From: Archaeoglobales archaeon
GTDB lineage: Archaea > Halobacteriota > Archaeoglobi > Archaeoglobales > Archaeoglobaceae
Length of the DNA stretch: 9,965 nucleotides
Assembly: GCA_003663055.1 (NCBI GenBank)
Contig: QMZF01000017.1
Span: 1 to 9,965 of the forward strand
Direction: 5' to 3'
Of this stretch, positions 1 to 6,115 are shown one piece after another. A program made the translations under genes and the position numbers. Position 1 is the first letter of the stretch, and each line of letters opens with the position of its first letter. The notes below the pieces were generated by a model. The model did no database searches, was not told the DNA's origin, and saw nothing but the letters and a program-made list of their open reading frames with translations.

Positions 1-434
1 CCGGAGGAATTCTTTATCAATGTTGTTACCCTTTCTACCTCAATGCTTCCAAAGGCAGCGTTTACGCTTTTTTCTGCACATGGCATGATTAGGCTTTCGG
101 CGGCTGTTTTCAGCCAATCAGCTCCTATGCTTTCAAACCTTGCATCGTAGATTCCTTTTACTTTTGTCCATCCACCTTCGGGAAAATTGCTGAGTTCTTC
201 TCCAGACACCCTTGCTACCTTGATAGCTTTCTCGAACGCTTCCCTAACATCGTGGGAAAACGCGAAGCCTATTCTGTGGTTAACTATTACTCTTACGGCG
301 TATCCTTCCTCGATCTCACTGGATATATTTTTGATTCTGCCTTTTTCCACGAGGATTGATTTTTTCTCTGTTTTTCTGTAGAATATCTCCCATGCGTCGC
401 AGCCCATCTCTACGGAGCTTACATCTTGGCTCAT
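1..434 (-). CDS. tldE: TldE/PmbA-type partner of TldD, N-terminal part (runs off left edge)
   Basis: Partial gene: the first 144 codons are present and the C-terminal part lies beyond base 1. The product is the probable partner subunit of the TldD/TldE (PmbA) metalloprotease; in the characterised bacterial complex TldE has no zinc site and TldD carries catalysis. The start ATG (432-434) overlaps the TGA of tldD in an ATGA arrangement, and a good Shine-Dalgarno-like GGTGGAG (sense strand, 445-439) lies 4 bases upstream, so the two are translationally coupled. The visible part matches the N-terminal domain of the family: an opening stretch rich in K and E, a 'GYAVRVIVNHRIGFAFSHD' segment at about residues 44-62, then a helix with 'AFEKAIKVARVSGEE' (66-80). 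No HExxxH motif appears in this portion. The assignment rests mainly on the position next to tldD plus this N-terminal pattern; the missing C-terminal half would confirm it. Confidence 0.85.
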   Translation of the reverse strand, partial: MSQDVSSVEMGCDAWEIFYRKTEKKSILVEKGRIKNISSEIEEGYAVRVIVNHRIGFAFSHDVREAFEKAIKVARVSGEELSNFPEGGWTKVKGIYDARFESIGADWLKTAAESLIMPCAEKSVNAAFGSIEVERVTTLIKNSS

Positions 435-1717
435 GCGGCTCCACCAACCTTTGCCCTGACAAGCGCTAGGGGAGCACCATCTGAAACGGGAACGAGCTGG
501 CCTGCTTTGCCACAGAATCCAGGATCGAATTCAATGGAATTCCCGAGCTTTATGTTCTTGAGTATGCTGAGAGTGTTTCCGGACAAGGAAACATCTCTAA
601 TTGGTTCGGCAAGTTCTCCGTTCCTTACGATATATCCATACTGGGCGTTGAACTGGAAGTAGCCCGTCGCGGGATTAGTTTCGCCACCCCTCGATCCTGC
701 GAGAAATACGCCGTTCTTTGCCTCTTCGAGGAGTTCATCGAAGCTGTATTCTCCTTTAGCCATGAACGTGTTGCTCATTCTCACGATTGGTTCAGCAACT
801 CCCTGAGCCCTTGCGTTTCCCGGCTTACCTTTGAGCTTTGCAGCCGTTTCTCTTGAATGGAGGTAGCTTTTTAGCACACCTCTCTCAACTATCACCTTCC
901 TTTCTGCCTTAACTCCTTCGTCGTCGAATGGATAGAACCCAAATTCCATGAGCGTGGGGTCGTCGTAGATGTACACCTCTTCGCATGCAACTTTTTCACC
1001 AATCCTGCCTGCAAGAACCGTCGAACCTTGCAAAACGTGGTCCGCTTCGACAGCATGCCCAAAAGCCTCGTGAACGAAGACACCGCATAGATTGGAGTCC
1101 ATGATCACGTCCATCTCTCCCGACGGGGGAAGTTTTGCCTTGAGGAGCTCACAAAGCCTCTCTCTGACATCGGATGCAATCTCAAAAACGCTATCGTCGA
1201 ACATCTCGTAGCCTGCCGGCTTTAGAATGCGCCTTGAATAGAACTGCATAACGTCATCCTTTCCTACCGCCTGAATGATGACTCCACTCCTTGTGACCTC
1301 GTAGTAAGCTTCGGTTCCAAAGCTGTCTGCATAGCTGAACTTCCTTACGTTTTCCATGTAAACTACCTTCGTGCTAACGATGTAGTCTGCTTTCAGCTCA
1401 TTTTCGATTTCTCTCATCAGCTTGACTTTTTCCTCTATGGAGACATCCTCAGGATTCTTTTTGACCTTCATGACGTATTTGCCACCTTTGCCAGCTTCGA
1501 CAACGCTCGCATCGCCTTTTTCTACGGCATTGGCCTTTGCCCTCTCTATGCCTTCCTTGTCAGGAACGTTTCCGGAAAAAATTCCCCAGAATCCGTTTTT
1601 TAGAAATCTGAAACCTTTGCTGAATGAACGTTCGTAGCGGGGCTTTTCAACACTTCCATTTTCGAGATTAAGAATGAGACTCGACGATTCAACCTTCCTT
1701 ATGTCGTAGAACTCCAT
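431..1717 (-). CDS. tldD: TldD family zinc metalloprotease
   Basis: A 428-residue, full-length member of the TldD/PmbA family, cytosolic peptidases that cleave small or unfolded peptides as a TldD-TldE complex. The zinc-binding signature HEAFGH is at residues 216-221 inside 'GVFVHEAFGHAVEADHVL'. The third expected ligand, a cysteine about 180 residues later, is present as C402 in 'FDPGFCGKAGQLVP', so the active site appears intact. Other family blocks are 'GNARAQGVAEPIVRMSNTF' (300-318), 'GGETNPATGYFQFNAQYG' and the C-terminal 'PVSDGAPLALVRA'. The E. coli proteins mature microcin B17 and degrade antitoxins; the archaeal substrate is unknown. The ATG at 1717 is supported by a TATA-like element centred about 26 bases upstream with no Shine-Dalgarno sequence, suggesting a leaderless message. 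It is the first gene of a two-gene operon with tldE and is divergent from the gene at 1898. Confidence 0.95.
   Translation of the reverse strand: MEFYDIRKVESSSLILNLENGSVEKPRYERSFSKGFRFLKNGFWGIFSGNVPDKEGIERAKANAVEKGDASVVEAGKGGKYVMKVKKNPEDVSIEEKVKLMREIENELKADYIVSTKVVYMENVRKFSYADSFGTEAYYEVTRSGVIIQAVGKDDVMQFYSRRILKPAGYEMFDDSVFEIASDVRERLCELLKAKLPPSGEMDVIMDSNLCGVFVHEAFGHAVEADHVLQGSTVLAGRIGEKVACEEVYIYDDPTLMEFGFYPFDDEGVKAERKVIVERGVLKSYLHSRETAAKLKGKPGNARAQGVAEPIVRMSNTFMAKGEYSFDELLEEAKNGVFLAGSRGGETNPATGYFQFNAQYGYIVRNGELAEPIRDVSLSGNTLSILKNIKLGNSIEFDPGFCGKAGQLVPVSDGAPLALVRAKVGGAA
439..445 (-). promoter_or_regulatory. Shine-Dalgarno site for tldE
   Basis: The sense strand reads GGTGGAG four bases before the tldE ATG, inside the last codons of tldD. 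It matches the archaeal anti-Shine-Dalgarno region and fixes the overlapping ATGA start. Confidence 0.6.
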
Positions 1718-1738
1718 GGGTTTGGTGATTTTGTTCGA

Positions 1739-1747
1739 CTATAACTT
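1739..1747 (-). promoter_or_regulatory. Box A (TATA) promoter of tldD-tldE
   Basis: The sense strand reads AAGTTATAG, centred about 26 bases before the tldD ATG, where an archaeal TATA box would place the transcription start at or next to the start codon. The 180-bp gap 1718-1897 also carries the divergent promoter of the 1898 gene. The rest of that gap shows only a loose 7-bp inverted pair (TCCTAAA at 1786-1792, TTTAGGA at 1841-1847) and no recognisable RNA gene. Confidence 0.5.
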
Positions 1748-1867
1748 ATTATCGGTTGCTGAAAGCTGAAGTCTATCCATTGGGCTCCTAAATTTATGAC
1801 AAATGCCTTGGATTGCAGCCTTTTGCAACGGAAAGCGAGGTTTAGGAATCTAAAATAATCAAAAACT

Positions 1868-1876
1868 TTGTTAAGC
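1868..1876 (+). promoter_or_regulatory. Weak box A candidate for the 1898 gene
   Basis: TTGTTAAGC is centred 26 bases before the ATG at 1898 and is preceded by an A-rich stretch that could act as a BRE. The match to TTTATA is poor; it is called mainly because its spacing equals that of the other promoters in this window. Confidence 0.3.
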
Positions 1877-1897
1877 TTGCCAGCAAATAGATTGTAA

Positions 1898-2248
1898 ATG
1901 AGGGTTTTATACAAGGAACTCGGGTTGGATGCAAGAGAAGCTGCTGAAATTACAGCTGATGTGGTTGGCATAGTTCTAGAGAGAATGCCGGATGTTGAAG
2001 CTGTAGATTTCCTTGCCGAGAGGTATACGGGAAAGAAGCTCTGTTTTGCCATACTAATGCTTGGTAGGCTTGCGGGAATGAGCTTTGCTCTCTCAGAGCC
2101 GGATAAAGCAAGAACAATACTTGCAGACTTCTCGAGGCTCGTTTCAGCTCTACAGGAAAAGGGAAGAGAACATCTCGTAAAGCTCCTCCAGGAGGAAATA
2201 CTCGAGGAAGTTTATTCGGAAGTGAACAGGCTAAAAGATGCCATTTAA
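1898..2248 (+). CDS. Unrecognised small helical protein, 116 residues
   Basis: I do not recognise this family. The product is 116 residues, soluble and apparently all alpha-helical: an N-terminal helix 'DAREAAEITADVVGIVLERM' (11-30), a second segment around 'AVDFLAERYTGKKLCFAILMLGRLAGM' (35-61, moderately hydrophobic but short of a clear membrane span), then two amphipathic charged helices at about 67-88 and 90-114 ('HLVKLLQEEILEEVYSEVN'). There is one cysteine (C49) and no metal-binding or nucleotide-binding motif. The heptad-like spacing of Leu/Val in the C-terminal part suggests oligomerisation or a protein-binding helical bundle. It is read divergently from tldD and lies upstream of the acetyltransferase gene, with an AT-rich spacer between. 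No Shine-Dalgarno site is obvious; a weak box A 26 bases upstream supports the ATG at 1898. It is probably a real gene, since codon use matches its neighbours and no alternative frame is better. Confidence 0.75.
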   Translation: MRVLYKELGLDAREAAEITADVVGIVLERMPDVEAVDFLAERYTGKKLCFAILMLGRLAGMSFALSEPDKARTILADFSRLVSALQEKGREHLVKLLQEEILEEVYSEVNRLKDAI

Positions 2249-2265
2249 AACGATTTATAATTTTA

Positions 2266-2295
2266 ATTATTAATCAATACTAAATGATTAATAAT
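2266..2295. repeat. Perfect 11-bp inverted repeat, 8-bp spacer (possible operator)
   Basis: The arms ATTATTAATCA (2266-2276) and TGATTAATAAT (2285-2295) are exact reverse complements separated by 8 bases. The repeat lies about 39-68 bases upstream of the predicted transcription start of the acetyltransferase gene, just upstream of its box A. That is where archaeal Lrp-type activators bind. It could instead be part of an AT-rich terminator region for the 1898 gene. Confidence 0.6.
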
Positions 2296-2305
2296 ATAGA
2301 GAAAA

Positions 2306-2312
2306 TATTTTA
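2306..2312 (+). promoter_or_regulatory. Box A promoter of the GNAT gene
   Basis: TATTTTA is centred about 25 bases before the first ATG of the ATGATG start at 2334. No Shine-Dalgarno sequence follows, so a leaderless message is likely. Confidence 0.5.
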
Positions 2313-2333
2313 TGTGTTAAGTTAACAAGAAAC

Positions 2334-2825
2334 ATGATGCAAATAAACCTCCCGCTCCTCATCTTCAGAGACAAGTTTGGTGAAGAAATCATAGTTAGAC
2401 CCTATTCTCGCAAAGACAGGGAAAAGCTGGTTGAAATGTACGAAACTCTAAGTCCTGACAGCAGGTGCTTAGGTTTACCACCTCAGTCGAAAAGGGCGAT
2501 TGAGAGCTGGGTGGACTACCTAGTCAAAGATGGTTTCTCTTTGGTTGCGGAATGCGGCGATAGGATAGTGGGACATGTAGCAGTAATACCAACAAACTGC
2601 AACAACGTAGAGTTAACGATATTTATCCACCAAGACTACCAGAACAGGGGGCTCGGCCAGTTCATGCTAAAGCAGATAATTGAATTCTGCAGAAGAGCTG
2701 GCTTCAACGGCATAACGCTGGTGACCGAGAGGAAGAACGTGAGAGCTATACGGGTCTATAGAAAGATGGGTTTCCGGTTCATGGGCGACGTATGCGAGTG
2801 TGACATGTACCTTCCACTAAGCTAA
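2334..2825 (+). CDS. GNAT family N-acetyltransferase
   Basis: A 163-residue single-domain GNAT protein, which would transfer an acetyl group from acetyl-CoA to an amine on a protein or small molecule. The acetyl-CoA pyrophosphate loop (motif A) is clear: beta strand 'NVELTIFIHQDYQ' then Q103-N-R-G-L-G108 and helix 'QFMLKQIIEFCRRAGF'. Motif B follows as 'ITLVTERKNVRAIRVYRKMGFRFMG' (127-151), with the usual Asn and YRKMGF. The N-terminal part ('YSRKDREKLVEMYETLSPDSR') resembles GNAT domains of Pat-like protein lysine acetyltransferases, but the substrate cannot be decided. Two adjacent ATGs (2334, 2337) exist; the box A spacing favours the first. Its 3' end overlaps the convergent ClC gene by 4 bases (2822-2825). 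Expression may be controlled through the inverted repeat at 2266-2295. Confidence 0.88.
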   Translation: MMQINLPLLIFRDKFGEEIIVRPYSRKDREKLVEMYETLSPDSRCLGLPPQSKRAIESWVDYLVKDGFSLVAECGDRIVGHVAVIPTNCNNVELTIFIHQDYQNRGLGQFMLKQIIEFCRRAGFNGITLVTERKNVRAIRVYRKMGFRFMGDVCECDMYLPLS

Positions 2826-4606
2826 TAGGTTTCCCTCGCAGCCCTTGCAGCCCTTGCGTGAGCCCTTATTATCGCCGACCTCGTTATGAGGCCGAGAAGC
2901 TTTGTTTCGTCTTCTCTGCTAACCACGGGCAATCTTCCTATATCGTAGCTTGCAAGCTTCATTAAAGCCTCCTCAAGACTTTCGTCGGGATACGTTACTA
3001 TGAGCCTTCTTGACATTACGTCCGAAACCTTTGCCTTACTTCTTTCTTCGATTGGGACTTTTTCTACGTCTTCAAAGGTAATAATGCCCGCGAGTTTACC
3101 ACCATCTATAACTGGAAAGCCTATATGCCCTGTCTTCTCAATTATGCTGAGAATCTCAAGAACGGTTGTGTTTGGTGAAACCGTTACTACAGCCTCGGCT
3201 GGGGTCATAGCTTCTCCGACTCTTATATTTTGAAGTATGTCCACGGAGAACTCTCCCCTGTGGGCTGGACTTTCAACCTTGGTTTTTACCTGCTCGCAGT
3301 AGATAGTCTTGTCACCCGTAATACAGTAGGCAACAGTAGAGGCGAGGAGTAGGGATGGCAGCAGGTTGTATCCACCGCTCATTTCAATGGCCATTAACAC
3401 CGCTGCTATTGGGGTTTTTGCAACCCCTGCAACGAAGGCGGCCATGCCAACGAGTACATAGCTCTCTGGCTGTGTAATTGGAATGATACTGTTGGAAACG
3501 TAGCCAAAAAATGCCCCAACCATACTACCAATCACTATCGATGGGGCAAATACACCACCACTCCCTCCAGAACCGATGGTAAATGAGGTGGCTAGAATTT
3601 TGCCGAATATTGCCGCAACTATAATGTAGATCGGAAGTTTTCCGTGTATAGCTTCCTGAACGTAACCGTATCCCATTCCTAAGACTTGGGGAACGTAAAA
3701 TCCTATTATGCCCGTTATGAGTCCACCAAGTATGGGCTTGAGGTATGGAGAAATGTTCAACTTCTTGAATGCATCGTGGACTGTGTAAAATGTCTTTATG
3801 TAGAGCATACCAACAGCACCACAGAACAGACCGAGGGGCACGCAGAGAAACATCTCTACCGGAGAACGAAGTGTGAAATTCGGAATCGAGAAGATTGGAA
3901 GCATACCAAAGGATGTCTTTGCTATATGCCCAATTATAAACTCGAAGATTATGAACGCTGTTATCGACGAAATGAAGGCAGGAACAATTGCCTCTACCTC
4001 ATAGTCCCTCTTATACAAAACTTCAATTCCAAAAATCGCCCCTCCAAAGGGGCTACGAAATATGCTACCTATTCCACCAGCCATTCCGCAAACGAGCAGT
4101 ATTCTTCTGTCCCTATCAGAAAGATTTAGAAGAGATGCAAGTGCGGAACCAAAACCAGCACCAATTTGGATTATTGGCCCCTCCCTGCCAGCACTTCCAC
4201 CACTCCCTATTGTTATCGAGGAAGCCACCATCTTAACTAGAGGAACCCTCGCCCTTATGATCCCCCTCATTCTGTGAAAGGCCCTTATGACTGCATCTGT
4301 TCCGTGTCCTTCAGCTTCGGGGGCGAAAGTGTAGACGATTAAACCACTTAGTAATCCTCCTAAGGCTGGTACAAGATAAAGAGGGAGTACGGACGCTTGG
4401 AAGCCAAGGCTAACAACATCAAATTCTCCGCCAGCAGATGGTGGTTTATAGCCGTCAAGACCTGAAAGAAAGAAGTCGGTACATAAATCCAGAAGGAAGT
4501 AAAACGCGAAGGCTCCGACTCCCGAAATTAAGCCAACAAGTGTGGCGAGCAATACTAGTTGGGTGGAGCCCAGTGGAGGTCTCTGAGAACTGCTCACCTT
4601 CGCCAA
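2822..4606 (-). CDS. ClC-family chloride channel/transporter with C-terminal CBS pair
   Basis: Integral membrane chloride protein, 594 residues: ClC core at about 15-440, then two CBS domains (about 463-520 and 527-582) that commonly bind adenine nucleotides. Core motifs: GHGTD at 100-104 where well-studied ClCs have GSGIP, GSAGREGP (137-144) with the gating glutamate E142, 'FRSPFGGAIFGIEVL' (183-197), GSGGVFAPS (348-356), and Y436 in 'GDKTIYCEQ', matching the central pore tyrosine. By motif alignment with E. coli ClC, the internal proton glutamate is Val (V196, just after E195), as in animal ClC channels. The track-style TTG start at 4606 is doubtful: GTG at 4597, three codons in, sits about 26 bases after a box A and would suit a leaderless start. 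The gene follows the KaiC-like pair after 56 bases and converges on the GNAT gene. The C-terminus carries a duplicated Ala-Arg-Ala unit. Confidence 0.95.
   Translation of the reverse strand: MAKVSSSQRPPLGSTQLVLLATLVGLISGVGAFAFYFLLDLCTDFFLSGLDGYKPPSAGGEFDVVSLGFQASVLPLYLVPALGGLLSGLIVYTFAPEAEGHGTDAVIRAFHRMRGIIRARVPLVKMVASSITIGSGGSAGREGPIIQIGAGFGSALASLLNLSDRDRRILLVCGMAGGIGSIFRSPFGGAIFGIEVLYKRDYEVEAIVPAFISSITAFIIFEFIIGHIAKTSFGMLPIFSIPNFTLRSPVEMFLCVPLGLFCGAVGMLYIKTFYTVHDAFKKLNISPYLKPILGGLITGIIGFYVPQVLGMGYGYVQEAIHGKLPIYIIVAAIFGKILATSFTIGSGGSGGVFAPSIVIGSMVGAFFGYVSNSIIPITQPESYVLVGMAAFVAGVAKTPIAAVLMAIEMSGGYNLLPSLLLASTVAYCITGDKTIYCEQVKTKVESPAHRGEFSVDILQNIRVGEAMTPAEAVVTVSPNTTVLEILSIIEKTGHIGFPVIDGGKLAGIITFEDVEKVPIEERSKAKVSDVMSRRLIVTYPDESLEEALMKLASYDIGRLPVVSREDETKLLGLITRSAIIRAHARAARAARETY
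2838..2855. repeat. Two-copy 9-bp tandem repeat in the ClC 3' end
   Basis: GCAGCCCTT occurs twice in exact tandem, encoding the repeated Ala-Arg-Ala near the C-terminus of the ClC protein. It keeps the reading frame and is likely a small slippage expansion. Confidence 0.7.
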
Positions 4607-4620
4607 ACCGGTGGTAGGTG

Positions 4621-4628
4621 TTAAAATA
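4621..4628 (-). promoter_or_regulatory. Box A promoter of the ClC gene
   Basis: The sense strand reads TATTTTAA in the 56-bp gap after the second KaiC-like gene. TTTTAA is centred about 26-27 bases before GTG 4597 but only about 18 before TTG 4606, so it argues for the GTG start. The ClC gene can therefore be expressed separately from the ATPase pair. Confidence 0.4.
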
Positions 4629-4662
4629 TTTTTTGATCTTTTTTGTTATTCTCTTGGATATT

Positions 4663-5283
4663 TTAGAATATCCTTTCTCCTATTTCAATACCCTTCTCTG
4701 TAAACTTAATTTCGTAGTAATCGGTCGGCGGAGCTATCGGATTTTTCTTTATCCTTATCCCTCTCTTTATTTTGAACCCTTCGATTACCTCTTCTACCTC
4801 TATAACTACATCCGTAGCTTCCTCAAACATAGCCCTAGTTTTTGCATTGCTGAGGGTTTTATCCATTGTAAAGACACCAAGCGCATTTCTTGCTCTTATA
4901 TGGTTGAACATGTCCGTACAGAAGGAAAAGACATTCTCGGGGCTGTGTATTACAAGCAGAGGTGAGAGCAAGAAAAACACTACTAGATCGGCGCTGCTCC
5001 TTCTTATGGCATCTCCTATTGTGTAGAGTTCTTCTAAACTCATATCGCTGTCTTCTGGTGAAATAAGCTCATATTCTCCCTTTAAGTCCTTTATGAGTTT
5101 CTTTACATCTCTAACTCTCCTTTTCTCGAGAAGTATCAGTGCTTTTTTACCTTCCTTAAGGGATGAAACTACGAAGCCCGTGGCAATCTCTTCTCCAACA
5201 CCTCCAGCAGTCTCTATCAAAACAATGCGCCCCTCCTCGACTCCTCCGCCAAGGAGTTTGTCGAGGATTCCGGATGAAAACAT
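4663..5283 (-). CDS. KaiC/RAD55-like protein with degenerate P-loop (predicted pseudo-ATPase)
   Basis: A 206-residue RecA-fold protein related to the product of the gene just upstream. The N-terminus 'GILDKLLGGGVEEGRIVLIE' (5-24) matches the KaiC-family opening (GvegLDkmLnGGl.pG), and the C-terminus ('GFKIKRGIRIKKNP...YYEIKFTEKGIEI') matches the family's closing strands. The nucleotide site is wrecked: where the neighbour has GGPGSGKT this protein has T-A-G-G-V-G-E-E (25-32), with Glu in place of the P-loop Lys and Glu in place of Thr; the Walker B aspartate is also missing ('ADLVVFFLLSPLL', 98-110), and the catalytic Glu pair is reduced to one Glu in 'LILLEK'. ATP hydrolysis is unlikely. It starts 6 bases after the stop of the intact ATPase gene, with a weak AAGGT Shine-Dalgarno overlapping that stop, so the two are co-expressed. 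It probably acts as a structural or regulatory subunit with its neighbour. Confidence 0.85.
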   Translation of the reverse strand: MFSSGILDKLLGGGVEEGRIVLIETAGGVGEEIATGFVVSSLKEGKKALILLEKRRVRDVKKLIKDLKGEYELISPEDSDMSLEELYTIGDAIRRSSADLVVFFLLSPLLVIHSPENVFSFCTDMFNHIRARNALGVFTMDKTLSNAKTRAMFEEATDVVIEVEEVIEGFKIKRGIRIKKNPIAPPTDYYEIKFTEKGIEIGERIF

Positions 5284-5289
5284 AAACCT

Positions 5290-5985
5290 TCACTCGAACA
5301 GGCTTTCCTCGCTAAACACCTTTATACCTTTCGAAGTTATACGGTAAGGCCTAATGGAATCATCAAACTTGGTACCTCTCATCTTCTTTATCTTAATTCC
5401 CCTGAGCACTTTTCCCCTCATCTCGTACTCTACGTATTCTATGATGCCACTTACGAGGTAGTCCTCCGACGATACGCTCATCTTCTCGGATGTTAGCAAC
5501 GTGGTCGTCTTATGGGTTCTAAATAGGCTTAGGAGTGAGATCATATCTCTCCTATACTCTGCCTCACTTCTTGAAACCAGTTCAAGAATTGTAACAGGAT
5601 CAACGACTATCCTCGAAGGCTTGAGCTCCCTTACCTTTTCCTCAAGAGCTGCTTTAAATCCGGGGATATCAAGCTCAAGGTTTTTGAAAAAGGAATCTGC
5701 AAAGAGTGAGTCACCCGAGGGAGAAGCATCAAACGTGTAGATGTTCTCAATCGCATCCAGGTCTATACCCAAGCTTTCCATATCCTCCTTTATTTCGTCC
5801 ATTGGCTCTTCAAGTGTGATGTAGATACAGTTTTCACCAGCTTTAGCCCCTGCAATTAAGAACTGCATGGAAAGAATCGTTTTACCACTGCCGGGCCCAC
5901 CTCTAACGAGGTAGGTCCTTCCGGGAATGAGACCACCGTTCAGCATTTTATCCAGTCCTTCAACGCCAGTAGAGATGCGCGTCAT
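5290..5985 (-). CDS. KaiC/RAD55-like RecA-superfamily ATPase
   Basis: A single-domain, 231-residue archaeal KaiC-like ATPase. Order of motifs: 'TGVEGLDKMLNGGLIPG' (6-22), Walker A GGPGSGKT (29-36), catalytic 'TLEEP' with E59-E60, Walker B 'RIVVD' (125-129), and the C-terminal family signature 'KKMRGTKFDDSIRPYRITS' (200-218), where KaiC proteins end their core. All residues needed for ATP binding and hydrolysis are present. Such single-domain proteins are abundant in archaea, where some act in signal transduction or motility; no specific job can be assigned here. The ATG at 5985 lies 26 bases after a strong TATA element, so the message is probably leaderless. It heads a unit with the degenerate paralogue (6-base gap) and shares a 130-bp divergent promoter region with trm56. 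Confidence 0.92.
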   Translation of the reverse strand: MTRISTGVEGLDKMLNGGLIPGRTYLVRGGPGSGKTILSMQFLIAGAKAGENCIYITLEEPMDEIKEDMESLGIDLDAIENIYTFDASPSGDSLFADSFFKNLELDIPGFKAALEEKVRELKPSRIVVDPVTILELVSRSEAEYRRDMISLLSLFRTHKTTTLLTSEKMSVSSEDYLVSGIIEYVEYEMRGKVLRGIKIKKMRGTKFDDSIRPYRITSKGIKVFSEESLFE

Positions 5986-6006
5986 CGGTGTCCGTTTGTA
6001 ATTAGG

Positions 6007-6014
6007 TATATAAA
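6007..6014 (-). promoter_or_regulatory. Box A promoter of the KaiC-like pair
   Basis: The sense strand reads TTTATATA, a near-consensus archaeal TATA box, centred 26 bases before the ATG at 5985. It is the clearest promoter in the window. Confidence 0.7.
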
Positions 6015-6054
6015 AATATGCTGTTTTAACTCGATAATTTTTTGAGCTGAAGAT

Positions 6055-6071
6055 TTGCTTAGTGCAAGCAA
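6055..6071. repeat. 6-bp inverted repeat with 5-base loop in divergent promoter region
   Basis: TTGCTT and AAGCAA flank the loop AGTGC, midway between the box A of the KaiC-like pair and that of trm56, and about 15 bases upstream of the latter. It could be an operator or chance; the arms are short. Confidence 0.35.
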
Positions 6072-6085
6072 GCCAGAATCAATCC

Positions 6086-6091
6086 TTTATA
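6086..6091 (+). promoter_or_regulatory. Box A promoter of trm56
   Basis: A consensus TTTATA is centred 27 bases before the trm56 ATG. There is no Shine-Dalgarno sequence in the interval, consistent with a leaderless mRNA. Confidence 0.65.
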
Positions 6092-6115
6092 CACATCAAA
6101 AAACCACATTAGAGT

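Noticed and set aside
1718..1897. Possible small RNA or hidden gene in the largest intergenic gap
   Set aside because: No tRNA-like fold, no kink-turn-like box pair and no long stem was visible; only divergent promoters and a weak 7-bp inverted pair.
1699..2052. 117-codon minus-strand frame across the tldD/1898 gap
   Set aside because: It is antisense to the 1898 gene, covers the tldD promoter, and its product shows no coherent structure.
3686..4129. 147-codon plus-strand open frame inside the ClC gene
   Set aside because: It is antisense to conserved ClC motifs, has a low-complexity polar composition and has no promoter or ribosome site.
4618..4965. 115-codon plus-strand hydrophobic frame
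   Set aside because: It is a shadow of the second KaiC-like gene; the Tyr/Phe-rich composition comes from reading AT-rich antisense codons.
4663..5283. Second KaiC-like gene as a pseudogene
   Set aside because: The frame is uninterrupted, both family ends are preserved and it is tightly coupled to the intact gene, so a functional inactive paralogue is more likely.
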